A DNA stretch of 50,505 nt from an uncultured Selenomonadales bacterium (GTDB lineage: Bacteria; Bacillota; Negativicutes; Selenomonadales; Selenomonadaceae), in NCBI GenBank assembly GCA_946407095.1, contig CAMJMR010000014.1, forward strand, positions 1 through 50,505. The letters run 5' to 3'. The notes below the pieces were generated by a model. The model saw only the letters and a program-made list of their open reading frames with translations, was not told where the DNA came from and did not search any database. How positions within the stretch are numbered: the first letter of the stretch is position 1; the number at the start of each line of letters is the position of its first letter. Position numbers and translations under genes: made by a program. Shown one piece after another: positions 31,885 to 40,647 of the stretch.

Positions 31885-32346
31885 TCAGTCGCTAATCTCA
31901 TGCGGGGCTTTGACGGTGATATGTCCGTCGCGGTCGCGGTAGACAACTTTGGCGATACGCGCGTTGATAATCATGCGGCGGCAAAGTTTGCAGGGCTCGC
32001 CCGATGCGTTGGAGCCGTCCGCGCAGTTCACGCCCGCAATGTAAATCGTTGCGCCCGCCATCTTTTCGGGGTCAGCGTTGATTATCGCGTTCTGTTCGGC
32101 GTGCACCGCCACGCACAGCTCGTAGCGTTCGCCCTTGGGCACGTGAAGACGTTCGCGCTCGCAAATGCCGCTGTCTATGCAATTTGTTTCGCCGCGCGGC
32201 GCGCCGTTGTAGCCCGTGCTGATTATGATTTTGTCCTTGACGATAATCGCGCCGTAGCGTCGACGCAAGCACGTAGCCCTCCTGCCGACTTCGCGGGCGA
32301 TGTTCAAAAAATATTCGTCCCAATCGGGACGCGTGTTGTCGTTCAT
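31885..32346 (-). CDS. comEB: dCMP/cytidine deaminase family protein (ComEB-like)
   Basis: This zinc-dependent deaminase has 153 residues. Zinc ligands are in CVAVHAEQNAI (His, with the catalytic Glu) and PCKLC. YGAIIVKDKIIISTGYNGAPRG is the usual substrate-side stretch. It converts dCMP to dUMP for dTTP synthesis. The ATG overlaps the stop of the preceding RuvC-like gene by four bases (ATGA), and GGAGGG is present. It is the last gene of the recJ–relA–DUF3084–RuvC-like–comEB run, so it is probably co-translated with DNA-metabolism genes. Confidence 0.93.
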   Translation of the reverse strand: MNDNTRPDWDEYFLNIAREVGRRATCLRRRYGAIIVKDKIIISTGYNGAPRGETNCIDSGICERERLHVPKGERYELCVAVHAEQNAIINADPEKMAGATIYIAGVNCADGSNASGEPCKLCRRMIINARIAKVVYRDRDGHITVKAPHEISD

Positions 32347-32804
32347 GATTTACCCTCCAAGAATCGTCTGACCAGAATTTCGGCAACAATGGCGTCGACG
32401 GGCTCGGGCGGCACCTGCATTGAAGTCGGCAACAATCGCCGCCAACCGCGCGGAGGATTTTTTTTCCAATACAAGCGGCGCGCCTCCTCGGTCGTATGCT
32501 TTTCGTCGACAAGCTGAAACTTCAAGCCCGCCGCCGTGACTTTAGCCGCTGCCTCCTTGTGCGTGGTGCCGTCGCCCAAAATCACCGCCTCGATTTGAAA
32601 TTCCGCTGCCAACGACTTTATGACGGCATCAAGCTCCTCCGTCGCCACGACACGCTGAAATTTTATTTCGCCCGCCGCCGTCAACACTGCCATGCCGCAT
32701 TTGTCGCGCCCCGGGTCTATACCCATGAAATATTTTACGTCCGCCCTATCCGGGTCAAGCGTCACGCTTGCGCCGCATTTGTCTCTGCCGGGGTCTATGC
32801 CCAT
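32343..32804 (-). CDS. RuvC/YqgF-like RNase H-fold nuclease with duplicated N-terminal motif
   Basis: The body resembles a RuvC/YqgF-type family: GIDPGRDKCG first strand with the catalytic Asp, ILGDGTTHKEA, VDEKHTTEEARRLYW, and a final PPEPVDAIVAEILVRRFL with an acidic residue. Here the N-terminus is doubled: MGIDPGRDKCG occurs at residues 1–11 and again about 27 residues later. The linker lies over a 27-nt repeat also found at 41470–41496. The second copy reads directly into the domain, so it is the likely original start. The two copies differ only by synonymous changes. The chosen ATG overlaps the region just after the DUF3084 stop; its ribosome site (AAGGCGG) is weak and distant. Confidence 0.8.
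   Translation of the reverse strand: MGIDPGRDKCGASVTLDPDRADVKYFMGIDPGRDKCGMAVLTAAGEIKFQRVVATEELDAVIKSLAAEFQIEAVILGDGTTHKEAAAKVTAAGLKFQLVDEKHTTEEARRLYWKKNPPRGWRRLLPTSMQVPPEPVDAIVAEILVRRFLEGKS
32746..32772 (-). repeat. Palindromic 27-nt repeat inside the RuvC-like gene
   Basis: The plus strand reads CTATCCGGGTCAAG followed by CGTCACGCTTGCG, with core palindrome CAAGCGT–C–ACGCTTG. It is identical to 41470–41496. It lies exactly between the two copies of the N-terminal motif. Confidence 0.85.
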
Positions 32805-32810
32805 AAACAA

Positions 32811-34037
32811 TCAAGTCGCCGCCTTTTGTTCAACTTTTATATTCAAGCGCAACGGGCTGCCCGAAGTCGTCACGTCGCGGGCGGTCGCCGTCAGCTGTAC
32901 TCTGCCTTTCGCCGACATCAACGCGTCGACAATTTCGTAAAGCTGCGTACCTTCCATGCGCCCGACGCTTCCCGTCAACGGGTCTGCCAAGATGCCTTTT
33001 TCCGTCGCGATGTGATTTATATCCGTCAAGAAGTCTTGCAAAATCATTTCGGGCTGCGCCTCGTCGCCAAGCTCGTAAGTCTTCGACAAAATCTGTTCGC
33101 CTGCGCTGAAAATCAGCTCGTTGGGATAAAGTTCAAGCCTCGTGCGGACGGGCTCGCCGCGCACCAAATTTCCTGCCGCCGATATCCTCAAAACCATGTC
33201 GCGCCCGCTCGATTCGATTTCGTCGATGACGCGGTGCAATTCGGGCTGATAAATCCAAACGGCAGTGTCCTCGTCGCCGCCGAAGCGTTCAACCAGATGT
33301 TGGGTCGCCTGTTCGGCAAGCGCGTTGATATCGTCGGAAATTTCGTCGGCAGTGCGTCCGCCGCGAATCACGCCGCTCGCCAAGACTTCGCCCGCCCGCA
33401 ACGTTATATCGCCTTCGCGAATCGCGATAATGCCTTCGCGCAAGCGGCTGTTGCGCTCCTCAAGTGATTTGTTGTCGCCGGCAAGCTTTTCGTTGTCGGC
33501 GGTCAGCGCAGAGTTTGAGTCGCCAAGTTTTTTGTTGGTCGCCTCCAGCTCGGCGTTGGTGCCCGAAAGATTTTCATTCTGCGCGGCAAGCTCGGAATTG
33601 GTTGCCTCCAGCCGCTCGTTGCCTTCCTTGAGTCTGTCCGATTCGGCGCGCAGTTCTTCCTGTTCGGTCTTGAGGGAGGCTATTTCAACTTTCGATTCCT
33701 TCAAGTTGGCGTTCGCCCGCTCGAATTCCTCTTGCGCCTTGAATAAATTTTCCGTCGCCTCGTCCAGTTCGGCAAGCGTTGAGTTCATCGTTGCCCTTAG
33801 CTCGTCCATGCCGAAGAGTGCCGTGCGCACGTTTTGCGATATGAGTGCCATGAATCCGATTGACAGCGCGGTTATCAGCCCGCCCGTCACGACGGTTACG
33901 ATCATTGACGTATGGCGCGGGCGCAGTCCGAAAATCGAAAGGCGTTTCTTGCCAATCTTCGTGCCGAGTTTGTCGCCGATAAAGGCAATTGCGCCGCCCG
34001 TCACAATCATAACCAGGATAAGATAAATTCCCTCCAA
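32811..34037 (-). CDS. DUF3084 coiled-coil membrane protein
   Basis: The protein has 408 residues. Two N-terminal membrane helices (about 3–22 and 45–67) flank a basic loop with RLSIFGLRPRHTS, a hallmark of DUF3084 proteins. A long coiled coil follows (about 80–215) with repeated E-x-x-N/L heptads such as LEATNSELAAQNENL, then an alpha/beta C-terminal domain. Its function is unknown. The start is the TTG that directly follows the relA stop (TGATTG), with a GGGGGTG ribosome site in relA's end, so translation is coupled. Its place between relA and a RuvC-like nuclease suggests a housekeeping role, but no mechanism can be given. Confidence 0.85.
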   Translation of the reverse strand: MEGIYLILVMIVTGGAIAFIGDKLGTKIGKKRLSIFGLRPRHTSMIVTVVTGGLITALSIGFMALISQNVRTALFGMDELRATMNSTLAELDEATENLFKAQEEFERANANLKESKVEIASLKTEQEELRAESDRLKEGNERLEATNSELAAQNENLSGTNAELEATNKKLGDSNSALTADNEKLAGDNKSLEERNSRLREGIIAIREGDITLRAGEVLASGVIRGGRTADEISDDINALAEQATQHLVERFGGDEDTAVWIYQPELHRVIDEIESSGRDMVLRISAAGNLVRGEPVRTRLELYPNELIFSAGEQILSKTYELGDEAQPEMILQDFLTDINHIATEKGILADPLTGSVGRMEGTQLYEIVDALMSAKGRVQLTATARDVTTSGSPLRLNIKVEQKAAT

Positions 34038-36260
34038 TCAATCACCCCCGGCGATTTTCATGGGGCGCGTGACGCTGTAGACGCTTTCGACGCGCCGCAA
34101 TTTGTTGGTGAGTTCGGCAACCTGCGCGGCGTTCTTGACTTCGACGCCGAGTTTGACGGTTGAAGTTTTGTTGTACTTATTGGGCGCAGCGTGAATCGAA
34201 TGCAGATTGAGTTTCATTTCGGCGGGCACCGCTATCAAGTCGGCAAGGACGCCGCTTTTGTCCGCGCAGACGATTTCCACTTCGACGTTGTAAAGTTCGT
34301 CGCTTGAGCCGTCCCAACTGACTTCAATCATGCGATTCACGTCCGACTTGCCGTTTAGGATGTTGGGACAATCTGCGCGGTGAACGCTGACGCCTCTGCC
34401 GCGCGTGACGTAGCCTGAAATTTCGTCGCCGGGTATCGGGTTGCAACACTTCGCCAACCTGACGACGAAGCCGCTTTCGCCTTCGACAAGCACGCCGTGT
34501 TCGGATTTGCCTTGCTTGCTGCGTTCGGGCAAAAGTTTGACTTCAGCCAACAGCGCGGACACTTCGGGCGAGGCATTTTCGGCGCGCTCCTTTTTGTGAA
34601 GTTCGACGAGCTTAGTTATGACCGACTGCACCGACGTGCCGCCGTAGCCTATGCCGGCAAGCAAATCGTCTTCCGCCATGTTCATGCGCTTGGCTATCGT
34701 TTCAAGCCTGTTGTCTTTGAGCAAATCTTTTGGCGCGTAGCCGAGCTTTTTAAGTTCGGTGTCAATCAGTTCGCGGCCGCGTTCGATGTTTTCTTCGCGG
34801 TTTTCGCGCTTGAACCACGAACGGATTTTTTGGCGCGTGTCGCTCGACGCCACGATGTTCAGCCAATCGCGGCTGGGTCCGTTGTTAGATTTGTTCGTCA
34901 CGACCTCGACGAAGTCGCCGTTCTGGAGCTTGTACTCAAGCGGGACGATTCGCCCGTTGACCTTCGCGCCGACGCAATGATGACCGACCTCGGTGTGAAT
35001 GCGATAGGCAAAGTCAATCGGATTGGAGCCCTTCGGCAAGACGACCAAATCTTTGCCGGGCGTGAAGACAAAAACCTCGTCGCTGAAGAAATCCAACTTC
35101 AACGCCTCAAGATATTCTTTCGGGTCTTTAATTTCCTTTTGGAGCTTCGCCATTTGACGGAGCCAAGAAATTTTCTGGTCTTTGTCGCTGTTGGCGGGCT
35201 TAGACGAGCCGCTTTCCTTGTACTTCCAATGAGCCGCCACGCCGTATTCGGAAATCTTGTGCATGGCGAAAGTCCGAATTTGAATTTCAAGCGGGTAGCC
35301 CAAAGCCATAACGGTCGTGTGCAAGGAGCGGTAGCCGTTGCTTTTGGGCATGGCGATATAGTCTTTGAAACGTCCGGGTATCGGCCGCCACTTCGCGTGA
35401 ATGACGCCCAAAACGTTGTAGCAGTCCTTAACGTCGTCAACCAGAATCCTGACCGCCGACAAGTCGTAAATTTCGCCGATGTCCTTATGGTCGCGAACCA
35501 TTTTCTTGTAGATGCTGTAGAAGTGCTTCGCCCGCCCGCTTATCGACGCGTGAATTTCCAGCTCGTCAAATTCTTCCTCGATGAGCCGCACAGCCTCGCT
35601 GATGTAAATTTGCCGCTCGCGACGTTTCTGTTTGACGTGCTCGACCAAATCGTAATAGATGTCGGGCTCAAGGTAGCGCAGGCACAAATCCTCCAGCTCC
35701 CACTTGATGCTCGATATGCCCAGCCGATTGGCAAGCGGCGCGTACAGTTCCATTGTCTCCTTGGCGATTCGTTTGCGCTTGTCCTCGCGCATGAATTTCA
35801 GCGTTCGCATGTTGTGAAGGCGGTCGGCAAGCTTGATTAGGATGACGCGCAAATCTTTCGCCGTGGCGATTATCAGCTTGCGGTAAGCCTCGATTTGTTG
35901 CTGTTCCTTCGTCTTGAAGTAGATTTTTCCGATTTTCGTCACGCCGTCGATTAAAAGCGCAATTTCCTCGCCGAACATGTCTTCAATCTCGTCCAGCGTG
36001 AACAGCGTGTCCTCCACCACGTCGTGCAGAATGGCGGCGGCGATTGTCTTGTCGTCCAGCTGAAGTTCCGCCAATATCGCCGCGACGTTGAGCGGGTGAT
36101 TGATATACGGCTCGCCCGATGCCCGCGTCTGCCCCTCGTGACCTTCCTTCGCCACCAGGTAGGCGCGCTCTATCATTTCAAGATTCGCGTCGGGCATGTA
36201 GCTTTTGACCGTCTCCATCAAAGATTTTATCGTGACGGGCGGTTTGCCTTTGTCGTTCAT
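34038..36260 (-). CDS. relA: Bifunctional (p)ppGpp synthetase/hydrolase RelA/SpoT
   Basis: The 740-residue long RSH protein has an HD hydrolase domain with intact HDVVEDT near residue 80 and the synthetase domain with GRFKDYIAMPKSNGYRSLH. It continues with TGS (FVFTPGKDLVVLPKGSNPID), a zinc-finger/helical part (VRLAKCCNPIPGDEI … HRADCPN) and a C-terminal ACT domain. Both catalytic halves look active, and the RFKD motif is that of bifunctional enzymes. It makes and degrades the stringent-response alarmone on amino-acid or carbon stress. The ATG overlaps the recJ stop by four bases (ATGA), and no strong own ribosome site is seen, so it depends on recJ translation. A Ppx/GppA protein is encoded nearby. 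Confidence 0.97.
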   Translation of the reverse strand: MNDKGKPPVTIKSLMETVKSYMPDANLEMIERAYLVAKEGHEGQTRASGEPYINHPLNVAAILAELQLDDKTIAAAILHDVVEDTLFTLDEIEDMFGEEIALLIDGVTKIGKIYFKTKEQQQIEAYRKLIIATAKDLRVILIKLADRLHNMRTLKFMREDKRKRIAKETMELYAPLANRLGISSIKWELEDLCLRYLEPDIYYDLVEHVKQKRRERQIYISEAVRLIEEEFDELEIHASISGRAKHFYSIYKKMVRDHKDIGEIYDLSAVRILVDDVKDCYNVLGVIHAKWRPIPGRFKDYIAMPKSNGYRSLHTTVMALGYPLEIQIRTFAMHKISEYGVAAHWKYKESGSSKPANSDKDQKISWLRQMAKLQKEIKDPKEYLEALKLDFFSDEVFVFTPGKDLVVLPKGSNPIDFAYRIHTEVGHHCVGAKVNGRIVPLEYKLQNGDFVEVVTNKSNNGPSRDWLNIVASSDTRQKIRSWFKRENREENIERGRELIDTELKKLGYAPKDLLKDNRLETIAKRMNMAEDDLLAGIGYGGTSVQSVITKLVELHKKERAENASPEVSALLAEVKLLPERSKQGKSEHGVLVEGESGFVVRLAKCCNPIPGDEISGYVTRGRGVSVHRADCPNILNGKSDVNRMIEVSWDGSSDELYNVEVEIVCADKSGVLADLIAVPAEMKLNLHSIHAAPNKYNKTSTVKLGVEVKNAAQVAELTNKLRRVESVYSVTRPMKIAGGD

Positions 36261-38326
36261 AGCTGCAGGGAACGCCGCCTTGCTGCCTCCTCAATCGATA
36301 TGACTTTCGCGGCGGGCGGCTTGACGGCTTGCAATCCCCGTTCCCTCCTTCCCAGCCGGTATGTCCGTGAATTGTTCAAGTCCAATTTATTTTTCGGGCG
36401 CGGCAGTTCAAAAGTTTTTTTGTCGCGGTCGATTATCAGCAAGCCCAGCTCCTCGAAAACTTTAATCGCGCCGTCGAAAGTGTAAGTCGAAAGATTTTGC
36501 CCCGTCTGATTGTTGAAGGCCTTAACCAGTGAGCAAAGATTGAAATATTCCGTGAAGCTGCGCGCCTTGCGCAGGAAGGTGTAGACTTCGCGCAAGCCGT
36601 TGTCGTCCAAGGCGGCTTGACCCTGCGCGGCGGGCTCCAAGCTCGAAACGTTGCATTGGATGCGGCATTCGCCTTGCCACTCGTTGACTTCGGGCTCGTA
36701 AGCAAGGTCGACGGGCTCCGACTCGACAAGCGGCGCAAGACTTCCGCAACCCCACGCGACGGCTCGAATGTTTTCGCTGATTGAAAAACTCAAATGCGCG
36801 CCGTCCTTGCCCATGGCCCGCGCAGATGTGCCGCGAACATTTTGGCAGGCAAGCACGGGATGAGGATTGCCCAAGCCGTAGGGCTCGAACTTGTCGAACT
36901 CGCGCGCCACGTCGAAAGTTATCTGCGCGGGGTCGATTATCGCGTCGACGTTCAAAATCGGTTGAAATTCTTCATCGCTTAGCTTGTCTCTGGTGTAGCG
37001 GTCGAAACGCTTAGCTAATTCGGACAAGTTTTCAGCCTTGAGCGTCAAGCCCGCAGCCTGCGAATGCCCGCCGTATTGGACGAACAGCTCCGCCATAGTG
37101 TCCAGGGCGTTCTTCATGTGGAAAGTCGGAATGCTCCGGCATGAGCCGCGATAAATCAGCCCGTCCTGCGTCGTCAAGATAATCGTCGGCAAGTTGTAGC
37201 GTTCAACCAATTTCGACGCCGTCAAGCCGATAACGCCTTCAAGCCAACCCGTGCCCGCGATAACCAGCGTGCACAAATCGCCGCCGCATTCCTCGCGCAT
37301 GAGACGAACTTTTTCCTCCGCCTCCGCCAACATCTTGGTCTCAATGTCTTTACGCTTCTGATTCAGCTTGTCGAAGTGGCGCGCCGTAATTTTTGCCTCG
37401 TCCGCGTCTTCCATAAGCAAAAGTTCGACGCCTTTGCTTGCCGATTCAAGACGCCCGACAGAGTTCAAGCGCGGCGCGATTTGGAAGGCGACGTGTCCCG
37501 CCGAAATTTTTTTGCTGCCGCCGAGCCCCGACGCATACAGCAGAGCCCGCAAGCCTACGCAAGTCGTCTCACGCATTGCCCGCAAGCCCATGCGCACGAT
37601 TTTCCGATTTTCGCCGACAAGCTGAACCAAATCGGCGACGGTGGCCATTGCCGCAATATCGATGTCGGTCGTGTAGGTTTGCACGTCGACGCCGCGCAGG
37701 TCGTTCATCAAGGCTTGGCTTAGCTTGAAGGCGACGCCCGCTCCGCAAAGATTTTTTTCGGGATAGGTGCAGCCGCGCTGATTGGGATTGACGACGGCGA
37801 CGGCGGATTGAACGTCGGCAAGCGCGGGCAAGTGGTGGTCGGTGACAATCACGTCGAGCTTATCCTTGACGTTAGCGATTTCCTTTTCGTTGGTTATTCC
37901 GCAGTCGACGCTGATTAAAAGCTTCGTGCCGCCCGCCGCGATTTTCTCCATGGCGGGGACGTTGAGCCCGTAGCCTTCCGAGCGGTCGGGGATGTAATTT
38001 TCAACCACGGCGTCGAATTTGCGCAACGTCCGAATCAAAATGGCAGACGCGCTCATTCCGTCGACGTCGTAGTCTCCGTAAACGCAAATCTTTTCGCGGG
38101 CGTCGAGGGCTTGCTTGATTCTGTCGACGGCAGTGCGCATGTCCTTCATTGCGAACGGGTCGTTGAAAGGCGCGGCTTCGGGTGCCAAAAAATTTTTGAC
38201 GGCCTGCGCGTCGCGTATCCCGCGATGATACAGAACTTTGGCGGTCAATTCGCTGACGCCCGTCTCCTCCGAAATTTTTTTCACGTCGAAGGGATTTGAC
38301 TCCCTGACAATCCATTTCTTTCGCAT
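36257..38326 (-). CDS. recJ: Single-stranded-DNA-specific exonuclease RecJ
   Basis: The 689-residue DHH-family 5'-3' exonuclease acts in recombination and mismatch or base-excision repair. Motifs present are DYDVDGMSA (about 84–92), DCGI, TDHH, the DHHA1 motif GGHSQAAGL and the SIPTFHMKNAL region. The C-terminal ~130 residues are an extension of the kind seen in Firmicutes RecJ. The ribosome site is GGAGA before the ATG; a promoter TAGACA–17–TACAAT lies upstream and overlaps the end of the fucO terminator. It heads a five-gene run with overlapping ends. Confidence 0.95.
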   Translation of the reverse strand: MRKKWIVRESNPFDVKKISEETGVSELTAKVLYHRGIRDAQAVKNFLAPEAAPFNDPFAMKDMRTAVDRIKQALDAREKICVYGDYDVDGMSASAILIRTLRKFDAVVENYIPDRSEGYGLNVPAMEKIAAGGTKLLISVDCGITNEKEIANVKDKLDVIVTDHHLPALADVQSAVAVVNPNQRGCTYPEKNLCGAGVAFKLSQALMNDLRGVDVQTYTTDIDIAAMATVADLVQLVGENRKIVRMGLRAMRETTCVGLRALLYASGLGGSKKISAGHVAFQIAPRLNSVGRLESASKGVELLLMEDADEAKITARHFDKLNQKRKDIETKMLAEAEEKVRLMREECGGDLCTLVIAGTGWLEGVIGLTASKLVERYNLPTIILTTQDGLIYRGSCRSIPTFHMKNALDTMAELFVQYGGHSQAAGLTLKAENLSELAKRFDRYTRDKLSDEEFQPILNVDAIIDPAQITFDVAREFDKFEPYGLGNPHPVLACQNVRGTSARAMGKDGAHLSFSISENIRAVAWGCGSLAPLVESEPVDLAYEPEVNEWQGECRIQCNVSSLEPAAQGQAALDDNGLREVYTFLRKARSFTEYFNLCSLVKAFNNQTGQNLSTYTFDGAIKVFEELGLLIIDRDKKTFELPRPKNKLDLNNSRTYRLGRRERGLQAVKPPAAKVISIEEAARRRSLQL

Positions 38327-38361
38327 GTCAAAGTCTCCGTCTCTTATTGCTTTGCCGCTTG

Positions 38362-38390
38362 ATTGTACAATGCTTTAAGGCAACTGTCTA
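38362..38390 (-). promoter_or_regulatory. Promoter of the recJ–relA–DUF3084–RuvC-like–comEB operon
   Basis: TAGACA, a 17-nt spacer and TACAAT on the minus strand. The same TAGACA–17 arrangement precedes the PTS gene at 46007. Confidence 0.75.
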
Positions 38391-38391
38391 C

Positions 38392-38421
38392 AAAAAAAAT
38401 CCCCGCCACGATTCGGCGGGG
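38392..38421 (-). terminator. Intrinsic terminator of fucO
   Basis: On the minus strand CCCCGCC and GGCGGGG pair around a 7-nt loop and are followed by T8. The T-run touches the recJ promoter. Confidence 0.9.
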
Positions 38422-38444
38422 AAAAATTTTTATTCGAGACACGC

Positions 38445-39596
38445 TTACAAGATTGAGCGATAAATTTCGGCGATTTCGTCTTTGGTGACGTCGCGGGGAT
38501 TGCCGGGCGTGCAGGCGTCGGCGAGCGCGGAAGCGGCCAAGAAGTCGATATCTTCCGCCTTGACGCCGAGTTCGGACAACTTAGTCGGGATGCCAACGTC
38601 CGTGCTGAGTTTGCTGACGGCTTCGATTGCTGCGGCGCGATATTCCTCTTGCGTCATGGCGTCGACGTTCTTCACGCCCATGGCACGAGCAATTTCGCGG
38701 TAACGTTCGCCCGTGGCAGGCGCGTTGAACTTCAGGACGGGCGCAAGCAAAATCGCGCAAGCCGTGCCGTGCGGAATGTCGTAGACTGCCGACAGCGGAT
38801 GCGCCATTGAATGATCTATGCCGAGCCCGACGTTTGAAAAGCCCATGCCCGCGATATACTGACCGAGTGCCATTTGTTCGCGGCCTTTCGGGTCGCCCTT
38901 GACGGAGGCGCGCAAATACTTGGAAATGATTTCAATCGCCTTGAGATGAACCATGTCGGTGAGTTCCCAGGCGCCCTTGGTTATGTAGCCTTCGATGGCG
39001 TGAACGAGCGCGTCCATGCCCGTGGCGGCGCAAAGTTTCGGAGGCATTGAGGCTGACATTTCCGAATCGACAATCGCGACGACGGGAATGTCTTTCGGGT
39101 CGACGCAGACGAATTTGCGATTCTTTTCGACGTCGGTGATGACGTAGTTAATCGTAACTTCGGCAGCGGTGCCGCTGGTCGTCGAGACGGCGATAATCGG
39201 CAAGCACTTGTTCTTGGTCGGTGCCACGCCCTCCAAGCTCCTGACGTCGGCGAATTCGGGATTTGTCATGATGATGGCGATTGCCTTGCTGGTGTCGATT
39301 GCCGAGCCGCCGCCTACCGCAACGATGATGTCCGCGCCGCACTTTTTGCAGAAGTCGACGCCCGTCTGAACGTTTTCGATAGTCGGATTCGCCTTGATGT
39401 TGTCGTAGATTTCAAAGGCGATGCCGTTCGCCGCCAACAGCTCCGTGACCTTCGTGGCGACCTTGAACTTGATTAAGTCCTTGTCCGTCACGAGCATAAC
39501 TTTTTTGCAACCGCGCGTCTTGATTTCGGGAACGATTTCCTTAATTGCGCCTGGTCCGAAGTAAGACGTTTCGTTGAGGATGATTCTGTTTGCCAA
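38445..39596 (-). CDS. fucO: Iron-containing alcohol dehydrogenase, lactaldehyde reductase FucO-like
   Basis: The 383 residues are closely similar to FucO: it starts MANRIILNET, then GGGSAIDTSKAIAIIMTNPE, FADVRSLEG, STTSGTAAEVTINYVITD and RKFVCVDPKDIP. Metal ligands lie in GMDALVHAIEGY (Asp, His), IDHSMAHPL and PHGTA. It reduces lactaldehyde to 1,2-propanediol with NADH during fucose or rhamnose fermentation; other aldehydes are possible. The start is taken as the TTG that gives the FucO-like N-terminus, with GGAGGG 10 nt upstream; a TTG 18 nt earlier lies in that site. It is a single gene; no fucose or rhamnose genes are nearby. Confidence 0.92.
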   Translation of the reverse strand: MANRIILNETSYFGPGAIKEIVPEIKTRGCKKVMLVTDKDLIKFKVATKVTELLAANGIAFEIYDNIKANPTIENVQTGVDFCKKCGADIIVAVGGGSAIDTSKAIAIIMTNPEFADVRSLEGVAPTKNKCLPIIAVSTTSGTAAEVTINYVITDVEKNRKFVCVDPKDIPVVAIVDSEMSASMPPKLCAATGMDALVHAIEGYITKGAWELTDMVHLKAIEIISKYLRASVKGDPKGREQMALGQYIAGMGFSNVGLGIDHSMAHPLSAVYDIPHGTACAILLAPVLKFNAPATGERYREIARAMGVKNVDAMTQEEYRAAAIEAVSKLSTDVGIPTKLSELGVKAEDIDFLAASALADACTPGNPRDVTKDEIAEIYRSIL

Positions 39597-39686
39597 GCTG
39601 AACACTCCCTCCAAAAGATTGACGTTATTTATCGTTGAATTCGCAACGAGTTAGGAAAATCCCTTCGCCCGCTAAAAGCAACGGAA

Positions 39687-39720
39687 CGGCAGACGAGATC
39701 TAACGTTGCCTCGTTTAAAG
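39687..39720. repeat. Small repeat around TCTAACGTTGC
   Basis: GGCAGACGAGATCTAACG and TTGCCTCGTTTAAAG match, with changes, the stretch at 50355–50390 (CAGCGGACGCGCTCTAACG, TTGCGCCGCTTAGAG). It lies in the gap between fucO and the DUF2156 gene, where no gene or clear promoter was recognised. Confidence 0.5.
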
Positions 39721-39744
39721 GTAATATCCGCGTCAAGGCGCGCC

Positions 39745-40647
39745 TCAATTTTGCGCAAGCGTCGCGTTGAACTTTTCAATCAGCTTGACGGGCTTGTAGG
39801 ATTCTTTAGCCTTACGCAAACCCGCAATGCCCATATCCTCTTCGCGGTTTATGTAAATCATGTCAGCCCACTCGTGCGCCACGAAGTTTTGATTAATCGC
39901 CGCGTAAGCCCCGCGAACGTTCGGGTCGGCCTTCTCGACGTGTATGACTGCCGTGTCCGAATTAAGCCGTTCTCCGAAGGTGAACGCCACAACTTTATCG
40001 TCAATCAAAATTGCGCCACCCTTTAGCTTGAAGGCGTCGAAGTGGTCAAAAATTTCGTGAATCGCTGCTTGCTCGTAGCAGATGAACGAATTGTCGGGAT
40101 TGGCGCGCCTGTGTATTTCATACCAGTTGTTAAGCTCCTCGCGGCACTTCGGGATAATTTCTTCGGTTATCGACACGTAGCGGGCGTCGGGATATTCTTT
40201 GCGGAAGGCGTTGAGATGATTCTTCTTGCCGTGGAATTTTCGCCCCGAAAGATTAATCAAGTCCTGCGCCAGGTAAACATAGTCGAAGCGGTCGCGTTCG
40301 GGCGTGATGTCGAATTTCGCATGAGGATAGCGCGCCAGCTCGTCGGCAAAGATTTTTTCGACCAAGACGAACATAAATTTTTTGTCGCCGCGATTTTCCT
40401 CGGCGGTGCGCAAAATTTTGGTGATAGCGTCTTGCATTTTGTCTTGTGCGCCAATCGGTTGCCATGCCGCGAAAATTTCTTCATTGGCAGAGAAAATGTA
40501 AAGTACGTCGTCTTCTATTGCCCGGAGATAATCGCGCATCTTGCGCCACATAAAAAAATTGGTGAACGTGTACCCGGAATTTTCGCAATAGCGCGCCCCG
40601 AAATACTTATCGAACGTCGGCTTATCCGTGCAAGTCAGTTTCTGCAA
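39745..40647 (-). CDS. DUF2156 (phosphatidylglycerol lysyltransferase C-terminal-like) protein
   Basis: The ~300-residue soluble protein has a GNAT-like double fold found in DUF2156/LPG_synthase_C members. Typical features are YTFTNFFMWR near the start, LSGRKFHGKKNHLNAFRKEYPD in the centre and AYAAINQNFVAHEW … YINREEDMGIAGLRKAKESYKP near the end. In MprF this domain transfers an amino acid from tRNA to a lipid; stand-alone members are uncharacterised. The TTG start used here has GAGGGAG 15 nt upstream; a longer reading from a TTG at 40686 is possible but overlaps the broken gene upstream by 65 nt. Confidence 0.85.
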   Translation of the reverse strand: MQKLTCTDKPTFDKYFGARYCENSGYTFTNFFMWRKMRDYLRAIEDDVLYIFSANEEIFAAWQPIGAQDKMQDAITKILRTAEENRGDKKFMFVLVEKIFADELARYPHAKFDITPERDRFDYVYLAQDLINLSGRKFHGKKNHLNAFRKEYPDARYVSITEEIIPKCREELNNWYEIHRRANPDNSFICYEQAAIHEIFDHFDAFKLKGGAILIDDKVVAFTFGERLNSDTAVIHVEKADPNVRGAYAAINQNFVAHEWADMIYINREEDMGIAGLRKAKESYKPVKLIEKFNATLAQN

